Origin: Pelodera strongyloides
Lineage: Eukaryota; Nematoda; Chromadorea; Rhabditida; Rhabditidae
Reading direction: 5' to 3'
Assembly: GCA_036852015.1 (NCBI GenBank)
Contig: JAANDG010000077.1
Location: forward strand, 1-64,000
DNA: 64,000 nucleotides
This document shows positions 12,338-24,915 of this stretch, in pieces; position 1 is the stretch's first letter; the number at the start of each line of letters is the position of its first letter. The notes under the pieces are model-generated. The model made no database searches. It was given only the letters and a program-made list of their open reading frames with translations, and had not been told where the DNA came from. A program made the translations under genes and the position numbers.

Positions 12338-14681
12338 CGCTGTATAATTTATTCGCTATTTATTTGTGTAGTTTTGAGAAATTAACTGCTGAAATTCAGT
12401 TCTCTAGTCTTTACTACTGCACCATAGAATTTTGGACCGCATGCACATTTATGCATAATTAATTAGTCTAAAATGGCAAGTGTTCTTCTTTGTGTATCAC
12501 TTCTTTGCAGGTTGTAAGTATTTACTCTTATTTTAATGCTTTTTATGATTTGAAATAAATTAAGTTGTTTATTTGTATCTTTTGTTGCATCGATCGTCCT
12601 ATACTTGGGCGTATTAAGCTGTTTTGTGCGGTTGATCTATTTTCAATTTTTCCTTTTGTTGTATATTAGGTTCCTAAATTTCATAAGTTGGAGGATTTAT
12701 TTTCCATCAATCAATCAATTATTGTGTGTGTGTGTGTTTTTTTTACTTTCATTTTTCATAACATTGTTCAATTCCTTTTTCTTGACTTGTGATTACCGTA
12801 TGCGATATTTATATAGTTCATATTTGCCTTTTTTTTCATCTTTTAATATTGTGGCGCCTGCGCTCTGGTATCTCTGAAGTGGCGGGCCATATTTATATCT
12901 ATTTATATTTGTATTCTTCCTTTCGGATGATGTTTGCCAATTGCCGTCTATTACGAGCTGGAAATAGCGATTCCGTCATTTTTGGTCATTTCTAAAGATT
13001 GCCTTTTTTGGGGGTTACGGTAGTTGGAAATTTCTTGTCAAAATTTTTCTGTATGACTACCGTAATGGAATATTATGTTCATATTTTAATGTAACATTTT
13101 TGTAGTCATAACAAATAACTTTGAGGATTGTGATTCAATGAAAATGTGATTGTGAAACAATGAAAATCAGAAAGTGGTTTCTCTGGTTTATTTCGGAAAG
13201 CGGAACACCAGATTATTTTTGATTTTCTGTTTCTCCGTAACCAAATTCGCCCACTACTAATCTTGTTGTTTGTTCAGGAAAACACAGTCTGTTAGTCTGT
13301 TTACCGAGGCTGGTTTCATCCACTAAAATCAGCGTGTTATGTCTGGTTGCTAGAAACTGGTTGGTTGTATTGATTGATTGGGAAACGCTGGTTGTGAGTT
13401 GTGATCAGTTAGCTCGGATCTTTGTAAAATTTTCTGTTTCGTTATCTTTTTATCCTCAACTCCTTATGAACACTTACGGGTCTGGCTTTGCAAAAAGCAT
13501 GCACCAAGCGCAAACACGCCAGGAAGCTTTTCGAAATTTGTATATTTTCAGCCTTACAATTAGCCTTTTAGGCCTTGTGAACCTTTCCAGCCATTAAGCT
13601 AAGCAGCGATCTCTGTTTGTGTACGGGATTTATGCACTGTATTTTTTTATTATATTGAAATAGGGATAGGGTTTAGATGTTTAGAATGTGTGAATTGAAT
13701 GTGAGCGGGATGCAAAAGCATTAAACAATGCAACACCTCCTTCCTCGTGAGTGTTTTATTGTTCTTTTTTTGGATCATGAGTTGAGCACATGTGATCAGA
13801 GTTTATTTGATTTTATAGTGGGGAAGGGCTTTATTTTTATTGTTGGCGCGTTTGTGTGGGATTACATCAAATAGAAGTTTTGTAACTTTATAATCTTTGC
13901 CTTATCCTTATGTGGCAGGTGTTACTAACATACAAGTACAGTTATGAAACGAGAAGCCACCTTTTTTGAATGGAAGTTCAGCGGCTCCTTAGAATAGTGA
14001 AAAATTAGTATTAGCAAGGCATATTACTAGGCTTTTGGTGAATTTCGGTGTGTGATGTGCAACATTCTGGCTCAATTCTGCTTTGGTCCATCCAAAATAG
14101 CGTATTTTGAACAATTTGTAATATATTTTAGATTCTAGAATTAGAACAATATCTGATTTATAGATTGCTTCCGGTGGTTTTTTTTTATCTGTCTCTCAAG
14201 GTCGCCACAATATATGTGGGCGTTAAGGTGCATGTATCATCACATTTTTAAAAAGCGTATATTATGACTAAATTTTTCTATTTCGATATTACACGGTGTG
14301 AAAGGACCCCGCTACTGAGAGACATGATCGTTTTTCTGATTTCGAAATTTAACCGTGATGTGGAGCCTTAGTTATTTTTGTTCCTCTAATGCTCTTGATC
14401 AGAATTTCGTTACAAACCGGTAACTTACTTATTTGGATTTTACATTACTTAAAAAAAATTCCGTCCTTCGGTATATCGTATGAAGTGTTTCTGTATGAAA
14501 CCAAATTCGTTTCTTTCAGAAAGGAAACTGAATGTTGGAATTGTGTACTTTTCTTTTATTTGTTAGTTTATAGTTTTGGGACTGGAAAGTAGGGCATAGT
14601 ACAGAAATGGGTTGTAGTGCTAGAGCGCGAACTGATAGATAGTAAGTAGATCAGGCGGGCGGTCTCGTTTCTTTCTACCCC

Positions 14682-14682
<1 letters not shown>

Positions 14683-14720
<38 letters not shown>
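14683..14720. repeat. (CT)n microsatellite
   Basis: A nearly perfect CT dinucleotide run, with a second shorter run about 60 bases downstream. Confidence 0.9.
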
Positions 14721-15854
14721 GTCTTTGTTTTTCTTTCTATCTATCCTCTCTCCCATTCTGTCTCTCGCTATCTATCTATCCCTCTCTCTCTCTCTCTCTC
14801 TTCATTATTTTTTCCTTCCATCACCATCTCGTCATACCATGTGATTGTTGTGGTTGTGAGTATTACTATTTGTGTTTGTTTCGGTATTTCGCAGTCTCCG
14901 GAAACCCTCTCGAAATAGTGTGCCTGCCTATCTTTCCAGCCCAGCTGCCACTGCCTTCCGATTTCCGATTTCGATAGCTATTGCTGACTTTGCATTTATG
15001 GCTATTCCCCTTTTTTTAATTGTAAAATTATTTTTGCTTTAAGCCCCATGTTAATGAAATGAGGATTTTGGCACATGATTAGTTGAAAAAAATATATGAT
15101 AAAGTTTACTGTAGTTTAACCCGCATCATTTCTATTTATTAGTTCTTTCACGATTTCATAAGTTGAGCGTTCCTAGTGTGAGATCTTTTAGTTTAGTGTA
15201 TATTATAAATTATAATTATACCCTATTGTAGCAAACTTCGGCTTGTGATCTAACTTGCTACAGTATGTCGGCTAGTTTGCTTTATTTTATGGGAGAACAT
15301 ATTGTATTTATTATAGGTCTGGTTTCCCAACGCTCTTTTCTCATTCGGTCGGGACTTGACGTCATTACTACCGTTTTTAACTGAAGCTTCCACTTCCTGA
15401 GTGCCTGAATTAATTAGTGGGACAGGGCTTCGTGTTTTCTTCGCCTTTTCGTTAACTATTCTAGGAGACAGTAGACGATAGAAGTATCTTTTATTTTGTA
15501 TTAGTTGGCGGGTGAAAGACATTTCTTTATATGATGTTTCTCATGTTCATGCTTCTCAAAAAAAGCGTCTTGTCTTGTATTTTCATTTCGTGATTTAATC
15601 CATCGGCTGTTGTATTATTCCGACATGTGGCTTATATGTGTACTGTAACTTGTACTTGTATTTCGTGTAGCATTACATTTACATTTTCACATGGCAAGGC
15701 CTTACGGCTTATTGTCCTCTTGAACTTGAACCCGTGATGGAATTTTAATGATTGATTGATTTCGTTGATTGATGAGATGAACTGAATTTACTTATTGTTT
15801 TATTGAATTATATTTAATGGGTGTTTGTATTTTCATACACTTTTACTTTTCAGA

Positions 15855-18800
15855 ATGGGTACTGTAGAGGCGGACGCGGGTGCACCGTGGCCGAATAAGA
15901 AAGAGTTTTATCAGTTGGAGGAGAATATAGGAGTCGGAGCGACGGCCACGGTTTATAAGGTGAGTGACTTGTGGAGCTGAGGCCGTATTCACCAACACAC
16001 AGGGAGCCCTCCATAGGCTCACAAGCGCTCTGAATCTCTTCTGCTCTCGCATCTTTAGCTCCATGGGGAGGCCAAGGGGGCTCCCTGCGTGTTGGTGAAT
16101 ACGACCTCTGGGAGCTGGGTTTCTTTATCGTGCGTTTGTTTGGTTGACTGTTTTGGGTCTACATACGATAGTATTCGTTTATTTATGATTAGAATTGTGA
16201 GGGTAAGGATAGGTTGATGATTGTATTTGTATTATATGGAAAATTATAGGAGTCGCAGCAACGATATACAAGGTGATTGATTTGTGAAGCTAGCTGGTTT
16301 CTTTTTGTATATATGTAATCGTTATTAATCGTTATCTTTAGAAATCTTTATAAACATAATTTTTTTTAATAATACTTGATAACGATAGTTTGTAAGTCTC
16401 ATAAAGTTTGTAAAAACAGCAGCATAAATAAACGAATACTATACGATGGATGGGTGTAAACCAAAGTATTAAAGGGATCAGCTCACCTTAAATTTGTCTG
16501 TTTTTTTTGTGTCTTTATTTTCTATAAGGGATAATAAAAATTTGGAATAGAAAAAGTAGTGTTCAATTTCAATACTCACGAAGATATTGGGTGATAGAGT
16601 GGTGGATTGATCGGGCCGAAATGCAAAAAGGGCAATTATCCTATACAAACAAGGCAGGACAATTGCGTAAGGATAAGAACAACATAGGCCAGCTGCAGTT
16701 CCTAACAGAAGGTTCAGCTATCTATGTAATCCTGATTGATTTTGGTTATGTTGTAGATGTTCGATTGTGTAATTGTAAAGGTTAATATTGAGAAAAGGCG
16801 TTTTTTTTGTATGAATACCCTATGTTGTTTTAGGCATTATGTGTCCCCAGAAGTGAGAAGTGTGCCATCAAGTGTATAAACTTGGAGAAGTGCCAGACTT
16901 CGGTCGACGAGCTTAGCCATGAAATTCAGGTAGATTTTTAATTATATACATATTTTTTCAACAAATTGTTTAGGTATACAGGCAACTTGGAAACACCACA
17001 GCTTTATTCTCAGTGTGAAACAAAGTTAAATATTTTATCTTTTGTTTTGCTGTTGACGTTTTACTTGGATTTGGCTGCTTGGCTGTCACTGCAGCCAAAT
17101 TGTCGTTGATGCTTGATAGCGAAATTGAGCGATTCCCTTGCTTACGATATCTAACTTAATTGTAAGGTGCAGGTTATAATTTCCATGCGTAATTTCGGAG
17201 ATGGTCGCCTAGTTGAGAGTCGAACCGTAAAATTCCACTGATACGTTTCACCCAAATCTATATATTTGCATTTGCCTCCGGAGATGGTCAAAGCCAAAGC
17301 CAATCCGGAGATGGTTGATGCGTAATTTTACGCATAGATTTATAGCCTGGTAAGGTGTAAGTAAGGATTAAGGATGAATATGACACAAGAGTTGACAAGA
17401 TTAAAGTACTATAATGAGCGATCTTAACGGAGTATATATAAACACACTGACTCCTTAAAGACAATGTCATTAGTGTTTGTGTGCCTAAGGTCTAAGGTAT
17501 GATACGATTGACTTGTTACAGGCGATGTCGATGTGTGCCCATCCGAACGTGGTCAACTACTACACTTCGTTTGTGGTCGGAGAAGAGCTCTGGGTGATAA
17601 TGAGACTTCTATCGTGTGGATCCATGCTGGATATTTTGAAACGGAAGGTTAAGGTAAGGCAATAAGTTTACAACTATAAGCATGAGAAAAAAACGAAGAA
17701 ATCAAAGAAGCGCAGAGCCAGTGTGGGAAGTGTGTGTGTTGAAACATTGGATATTTACGAAAACAGCGCACTAACACATTTTAAAGGATTCGGTTGTTAA
17801 CCACTAGGATTGGGTTTCGCTCGTTTATTGATTGATCTTTTTTCTGCATCCTAGCGGACTTCATACTTTATCTTTTGTTGGAATACTTTTCGCAATGATC
17901 GAGATAGTTCGTCGACATATGTAACTAGTGTTTTATCTTTCAGGCTATGGGCAAGGAGAATGCCCTCAGCGGTGTCCTTGACGAGCATTCGATAGCCACC
18001 GTGCTCAGAGAAGTGCTCAAAGGACTTGAGTACTTTCACTCGAGCGGACAGATTCACAGAGATATTAAGGTGAGTGAGATGAGTTGATTTCTGTACAAAA
18101 CTGATTTTGCATATAAAGAGTGGAGTGTTTCTAGTTTGTCCTTCGCTGCCCGTTAGTTTATGATCAGAATCCATATCCCTTGCGTAGATAGGTGTTCGTA
18201 TTGCTTTCAGGCGGGTAATATTCTGATCGCGGACGACGGAACGATTCAAATAGCGGACTTTGGAGTTTCGGGATGGCTGGCCGCTTCTGGTGGAGATCTG
18301 AGTAGACAGGTTCGTATTGTAATTGATAGAGCTTACAGTACTGGGTTGGGTAAGATTGGAGGCAAAATGAGACGCAGGGATAATGCTATGTTTGAACTTT
18401 GGACATTAAATAGAAAAGTAATACCAAGATCTTTGCTTCTCATTTTGTCTTCAAATCAATTGGTAGTACGATACAAGGAAAAGTAAGCTACCAAATGTAC
18501 TAAAAAAATTATAAACGGGGGACGCAGAGTCACAATGCACGTGCGTTAGACTTGTAGGCAAATGACATCAATTTTGATTATTTTCTTTTACAAAATTGTC
18601 TAGCTCATTTTATATTGTAATCAAAATTTATGTTATTTCGCTTGCAAGTCGGACCACTAGGGAAAAAGTACTAGTGGAAGCGCTTGTCTTGAATATGCAA
18701 ATCGAAGTGTGTCGTACGGTAGTGTTGACACCGGTAAAGTAACTTTGTGCGAGCTGTTACTGAGTTACTTTGCGCTGTACTACGTATCGGACTTTCCTAC

Positions 18801-21800
18801 CCGCCCTCTTTCCGCCCTTGTATTTTCTTTCTCGGATAGTTTGTTTATTATAATTTACGGTATGTCGTGTGGTTTATAGAACATTTATCCTGGATAGCTG
18901 TATTTCTAAAAACAAATTATGTGCCATGCCTTTGTACAGACAAACCCATGTACAAAAATTAGCATCCAGCGTAGGTTATTCTAAGCGACTTGCCATACCG
19001 CTTTAGGACGCTTTGATCATTTGAATAGTGGAAAGTCTGATATGTAGCTACATTCGCCGTTTAAGAGTTGGGGGCGGGGAGCTCGCAGTGCATACCGCTA
19101 TCGATCCCGTCGTTGATCGTTATTTTTGTTTTGAAATAAATTTACATATGAGCGTGACCTGCGTCTCAAAGTGACTCGATTTCCTGGTCTTGTTCTTTTT
19201 TATTAAATCTGAGGCCGTATTCACCAACACGTAGGGAGCCCTCCCGGGCCTCCCCAGGGAGCTAAAGTGTGCGAGAACAGAAGAGATTCAGAGGGCTCGT
19301 GACCATAGGGAGGGCTCCCTCTGTGTTGGTGAATACGACCTCTGGGCTTCGTAGATTCGAAAAAATCCTCTCAGTGTTGTCCAGTCATAGTGAAATCTGT
19401 GTTTTTATTTATTTGTGGATGTAGATATGAATGTGAACAGATTACCGAAGGCTCCTTCTTCAAATCGTACTTACACAAAAAAATAAGGTCCGTCAGCACG
19501 GAGCTGTATGCGCCAGGGGTGTGCGAAGGCTGCGAATACCCATTCGGCGCACATGTGGCACAGGTACGCCTCCTGGGATTGTATACCTTTCGCGCAACCC
19601 TGGCGCGCCCACGGGCATCCTAGAGGGAAGCGTCCAAACTGACGGATCAATTTTTTTGCGTGACGTCTCCGCCTGGGATTACTGAATTCTGAAATGAAAT
19701 GATAGCCTATCAGCTGTATAGATATGGTGTTTAATTAGTTTAGTGTTGGATGTGTTAGTGTGATTGTGTATAAGATGGGCGAAACTGATGCATAGTCTAA
19801 ATTGAAATACCGTGCTTTGAAAGCATTTTTATAACACCCGCATTTTGAAAACATGCCTCAGTTTTGTACGAAATCAAACGATCGTCGCTCATGGGGCACA
19901 TGATTGAATGTTGAATGTTGACTGCGTTGTAACAAGCATCTTTGCGCTCTCACTGCTCACCCATGTATGGAGATATTTGTTAAAAACGTGAAAAATTCAA
20001 TCAGTGAGTGAAGTTAACTATGGGACTTCAACACTGTCGGTGTCGCCATGAGTGTGCGCGTTTGTATGTGTGGCCCGTGCCACCGTCCTTTCCTATCCCA
20101 CATGTGTCCCGTGTGTTTTGGTCGTTTGTGTGTTCCGCTCTCTGAATCGTGTTTATTTTTTTAGAAAGTGCGGCACACGTTCGTCGGCACGCCGTGCTGG
20201 TAAGCAATTATCCTTGTATCCGAGCAGTGAGCGGCTCTGCCTCTGCCAACAGTCAAGGCGAGTGCCGGTGCCGCAGGGTAATGTTTCCAACTCCGTCGAT
20301 GTCGGTCGATGATGCTCAGTTCCATCAAGTATTCGGCGTCGGAGGAACGGTACTCTACCCTGTCCGATGAGCGGATCCCGCGCCGCGTCCAGCTGGCGCG
20401 CAGAGCCAGTGCCCGGTTGCACCAACATTTCCGTGCGGCACGGATCTTGCATATGCCAAGAAAGAGCGGTTTTTCTTCGCACGTAAATGTTGGTGAGACC
20501 TGGCTCAGGTTTAAGAGGCGGAGCAAGCTGACGACGCGGGAGACGCTTCCTCATTTGGCAAGTTGCCTACGAAATCTATTGGTTGGTGGGGTGGGGAGTG
20601 GGAGGGGGTTACTGGGAACTATAGGGACGCGCGGGACCGGGATTTAGGGAGACTAAATACATGGCCACCAAAGGTTTGGTTAGGCGAGTTTTGGGAGCTT
20701 TGCTATCATCACTACCAATTTAGGATGGCACCTGAGGTTATGGAACAAGTGCATGGGTACGACTTCAAGGCCGACATTTGGAGTTTGGGAATTCTCGCGA
20801 TAGAATTGGCGACTGGAACAGCGCCCTATCATAAGTATCCACCGATGAAGGTTTGTTTTGCATTTAACATTTGGTGGTTTTTGGGTGTTGATTGGTGGGT
20901 ACAGTGAGGCTTTGGGGGGTTTGCCTGTGTGGGGGATAGTGATCGAAGGGAGGAGCCGGCGTTTAGTATATAAACGAAAATGTAGATTGATTGCGAAATG
21001 CTTATAAAAGGGTTCTGAAAAGGATAGAACTTGTTCAACTGTTCAACAGAGAATTGAACCATGCCTGGGTACCATGCTTTTGAACAAATGAAATAGAGCG
21101 AGATTTTGTCACACCTTGGTACACTTTGTCTCGTCGCGGCAAGATTTAGAGGAATTCTTGATATAATCAGAAGTTAGACGTCAAAAGTAACGTAACACAG
21201 AAGGAATTAAACTCAGTAACCAGGTCCCACAGTGAAAAGGGAGTTATTCCTTTTAAGGAGGTTAAGGAGATTTTAAACCGTAACCTCTGCTGACGTCTTA
21301 AATTAAGGTTCTGATGCTGACCCTGCAAAACGACCCTCCAAACCTGGAGACCAATGCCGAGAAGAAGGACCAGTACAAGGCTTATGGAAAGAGTTTTAGG
21401 ACCCTGATAAAGGACTGCCTGCAGGTTAGAGGACTTGTCGATTGCCTACTGTTTTGTGGAATCTTTTTGGGTTTGCGGTGTCGAGTGTCGACTAGCGTTC
21501 GAGAGTTGCATTGCTTTAAAGAAAGGGTCGGGGTCACTAAAAATCGTTATTTGGTTCCGACTTTTGTTTATTGGAAAACAATGTTGCTACAAATATGATC
21601 CCATTGCTCAACTACGGCATCCAAGTTTTCGGTTAGTGCGGTGATGTGACCGTAATATGGGTAGGTGTTTAGCCTAGAACAATTGGCGGAGTAGTGATTC
21701 TCAATGTATGCATTCCGGGCTACTGTGTTGAATTAGAAAGTGTTTGTTGTAGAAGGATCCAACAAAGCGTCCGACAGCCTCGGAACTCCTCAAGTACTCA

Positions 21801-23901
21801 TTCTTCAAGAAGGCCAAGGACAAGAAATACCTCGTCCATTCTCTCATTGAGAACCTGGCCGCATTCCCGGTCTCCAGCCATCCGAATCCGACGAAGAAGG
21901 TCAGTCATTCGTTATTAAAGCGATACAACACGATGACAAGCTCATAGCTCATTCCTATGTATTATTCGTTTCATGTCATACCGCTTTAATTGCTGTGAGG
22001 AAGGCAGATGCTGCGTAGTCAGTTTTTCAATCGGAATTATCCTGTTATTTATTTGACAGCGGTTCTATATACTTATTTAATTTCCCCAATTTAATCACGA
22101 AATATGCTTTTCTTTCGTGCTCGTCAATCTAATTTAATTTCCCAGGTGGCATCCGGTAAACTACGAAAGGATAAGGACGGTAATTGGGAATTCGAGTACG
22201 ACGAGCCGGAGAACAGTGACAGTGACGATGATGAGGTGAGTGTTAGGCACATCGTAGTTGAAAACTGATGGATTAAGTAATTTGGGAGCGTTGAACTCGC
22301 TTCGTTAAGTCATTTTTAGAGGTTGCGCGCGATGAATTCCGTAATTCTTTGTGTATTTGTAGTTGGTTAACTGATATTTTGATTGGAGCGCGGTGGGTGG
22401 GGGTTTAGATCGTTTTACTGTGTATCCTTCTAGAAAAATCAACGCACAACTGTGGCTCACCCACAAGAAGAGACCGTGGGAGATGGATCAGAAGGGCCCA
22501 CGCTCAATCTAGTTGGTTCTTTTTTATTATAAAACAACGTAGTTTGTTTATTTGTTTGTTTGTACCATGCGCGTTACTCTTCTAAGGCTGTTTCTACGGT
22601 GTAATATTGAGTGTGTGCATTCCAGGTTCTTCGCGTGCGAAATCAACAGCGAGAGTTGAACGACATCAAATTCGATTACACTCCACAGTGTGATACGGTA
22701 TCCTAAGCATAATGCTTTTTGTTTATTTTGTATCTTTTATGGGTCCGTAGGTTATGACGAAGTTGGGGATGATTGGGAGTCCTTATTGTGGCGTGGGGCG
22801 CATTATTTGTTAGGCTTTTTACAGCGAGCGGGGCGAGTTGTGTACTACCTTTCGATTTTGGATTTCGGTTTCGAGGTAAAGATGGTTGGGAATGGGGTGG
22901 TCGGGAGGGGATAAAACTATTTGGTCCTCGAATACCCAATGTATTGTACATCTTTGTAGAGTATTGATTACACATATGAATATAAGTCCAATGTTGTAAA
23001 GGTGGAAGGAATCGCACACGAGCTCGTCACCGCCGAGCTGATAGATTGTCACGACTTGGTGATCGTTGCCGCCAACTTGCAGAAGCTGATTGGTAGGAAG
23101 TTTGTAGAGTTATTATCAATACTATCACTTTCAGTATGATGGAACCACGATCTATGATAGAAATGGGTGAGATAAAGAAATAGACCTTCGTGCGTTTAAG
23201 ACTCCCGGAAAGTGTAGTCATAATCATAAGTGCTCGAAGATCTAACACTTACTAGTGTTATTGTACAAATGGTACAAGCACTCCGTGTGATTCATTGTTA
23301 TGGGTATGGGTAATCTAGGCATTGGCATCAGTTAAGTAGCTTAAGCTTGACGCGATTTGTAATATTTGATGTGTTAAGGCGGCTAAGCTGTGATTACATA
23401 TTGCATGATAATTTGTTTTGCTTCTTTCGTTGATATTGTAAAAACAGTGTAAAACGAGAATTATCAAGATGCATGTAGGTTTTACTCCCAGAATGACTAC
23501 TTTTCGTCTACCGTTTTTTTAGATTATCGTAGTTGTTTTTGCAATTGTGATTACTAATGGATTATGATTGAAAGATAAGATAAGTCATTGGCAGAGAACT
23601 GAACTCTGTGTTGGTCCTGTGCCGAAATACACTATCCGGTTTTTTTATGTAATAAGAAAATAAATTGTATTCGTATAAAAATAACACCTTATAATTCTAT
23701 TCATTGAGTTTACAGTCTTTGGCGGCAGAGGAGTGAAATACTAGTTAATAAGGAAGATAAATAAATTTCCGTTTAGACCTTGCCGAAAAGAAGTCGGACA
23801 AGCGGAGTGTGACTTTTGCCCTCAACTCCGGAGTCGCCGCCAACGAGATCCCTGACGAGAGGACCCTTACCGGATTTGCCCAGATCTCCCTTATCGATTG
23901 A
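15855..23901 (+). CDS. gck-3: SPAK/OSR1-type Ste20 kinase (germinal centre kinase 3)
   Basis: Fourteen coding exons join without phase errors: 15855-15959, 16834-16929, 17522-17653, 17944-18069, 18211-18309, 20165-20199, 20724-20850, 21308-21424, 21753-21899, 22146-22235, 22434-22511, 22626-22697, 23002-23092, 23777-23901 (TGA); 479 residues. The ATG lies one base after TTTTCAG, so a trans-splice or UTR acceptor sets the start. The kinase core is complete: glycine loop [10 protein letters not shown] (26-35), Lys48 in AIK, Glu65, HRD 149-151, DFG 169-171, APE 200-202. Thr191 in HTFVGTPCW corresponds to the WNK-phosphorylated T-loop threonine. The C-terminal CCT/PF2 domain (about 383-479, [25 protein letters not shown]) binds RFxV/I motifs in WNK and ion cotransporters. 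The acidic linker [12 protein letters not shown] is shorter than in human OSR1. The expected role is WNK-dependent volume and chloride control. Confidence 0.96.
15979..16110. mobile_element. MITE-like hairpin element, family A copy 1
   Basis: Inverted ends GAGGCCGTATTCACCAACAC and GTGTTGGTGAATACGACCTC flank a partly palindromic centre (GGGAGCCCTCC near both ends). A direct GGAGCT lies on both sides (15973-15978 and 16111-16116), which could be a target-site duplication. It starts about 20 bases after the exon-1 donor of gck-3. Confidence 0.85.
19211..19343. mobile_element. MITE-like hairpin element, family A copy 2
   Basis: It shows the same GAGGCCGTATTCACCAACAC ends and AGGGAGCCCTCC-type inner arms as the copy at 15979, with similar length (133 bases). 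Confidence 0.85.
19467..19668. mobile_element. MITE-like inverted-repeat element, family G
   Basis: Ends related to CACAAAAAAATAAGGTCCGT and CTGACGGATCAATTTTTTTG are inverse copies with mismatches, and inner arms containing GCGCCAGGG-type sequence are also inverse. It was seen once in this window, so the assignment as a mobile element is inferred. Confidence 0.55.
20200..20723 (+). other. gck-3 intron 6 containing a coding-like GC-rich block
   Basis: Positions about 20240-20600 are much richer in G+C than neighbouring introns. One + frame (20309-20647) reads a charged peptide ([36 protein letters not shown]) with G or C in most third positions. Retaining the intron would stop at once (TGG TAA), and no splice combination was found that inserts it cleanly into the kinase. 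It could be a cassette exon, a relic of another gene or an inserted fragment. Confidence 0.4.
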
Positions 23902-24766
23902 TAGTGGTGATTATTGTTTATTGGTGGTGTTGGCCAACTGATAGTGTAGGTATATATTACAGTATCCAGACTGTCAAATATTGGTGAATACTTTGTCCAT
24001 CCGTAATTGTTAGTCAACCAATCGGTGTACTGTACATTTCCTGTTTTATATGGACGATGCAGAAAACTTGGATCTTGCTCCTCTTTTTTTGAGATATACA
24101 GTTTCTTGTCACTTATTATGGTTATGCTCTATTTAAAAATCACTTGTATTTGTAAGTTTAAAGGGAAAATACAGCCCGTGTTTGCATATCATATCTCGGC
24201 AGTATTTCTATGTTCCTCCCTTTAAATTTACAATTGCGAATTAATTATAAATCTAACTAAATTTAATTCCGATTCTAAATTATGAAAGACGTTTTGACGA
24301 GTGATTTTCGTGTATGGTTTTGTGATAAGAATGTTTTTTGATAAGAATGTTATTTTGTTCGCAACTTTAAAAAAAAGTAAATTAAATTCGTTTACGGTGT
24401 TCGAAATCACCTAACTAGTGTTATAAACGAGGTCTCTTTATTGGATAGATTTTTTAATATTATATCTCTGTTCTTCTTCTTTTTTTTTTGCTGAGCGGAT
24501 GTTGTAATTATAAGCCTATGTTATGTGCCCGGTTTTATCAGTTTTATATCGTTCTTCTCGTTTTTTTTTTTGTAATAATTTTGCAAAATAATTTTCTATC
24601 AGCTTTTTATATTTGCGCTTTTAAGTTTCATAGCTTATGCTTGTTGCGCCACAGATTGTCTTGTGCATTGAAATGTTTGAAGATTTCCTAAACTAGTATT
24701 GATTGCTAAAACCTTCGGTGCTAATTGCATGTTCATTCGAATGTAATCATGTGTGTTATTACATAA

Positions 24767-24915
24767 TAGCCCGTATTCTCGGGTCGACGGAAACGTTCCG
24801 TTTGGGAAATCCTTTGTATGTAAATTTCTCGACTATCTAGACTAGCTGGAGGAAAAATTTGCATACGAATGAGCTCCCAAACGGAACATTCCCGTCGACC
24901 CGAGAATACGGGCTA
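24767..24915. mobile_element. MITE-like hairpin element, family E
   Basis: Left TAGCCCGTATTCTCGGGTCG and right CGACCCGAGAATACGGGCTA are exact inverse copies, and the match continues inward (CCGTTTGGGA versus TCCCAAACGG). The AT-rich centre is about 50 bases. TA dinucleotides at both ends suit a TA-target insertion. Confidence 0.85.

Larger units (their letters stand above)
11401..15853. other. Intergenic region between snx-6 and gck-3
   Basis: No gene is seen in 4.4 kb. It begins with the presumed snx-6 3' UTR. It contains a family-D hairpin element at 12164-12337 and (CT)n tracts at about 14683-14720 and 14780-14803. The gck-3 5' end and promoter must lie in its last part, but no specific control site could be supported. 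Confidence 0.7.
18310..20164 (+). other. gck-3 intron 5 (1.85 kb) with two hairpin elements
   Basis: No exon was found. It holds the family-A element at 19211-19343, a second inverted-repeat element at 19467-19668, and a family-D-like half-end near 18990-19007. Confidence 0.6.
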
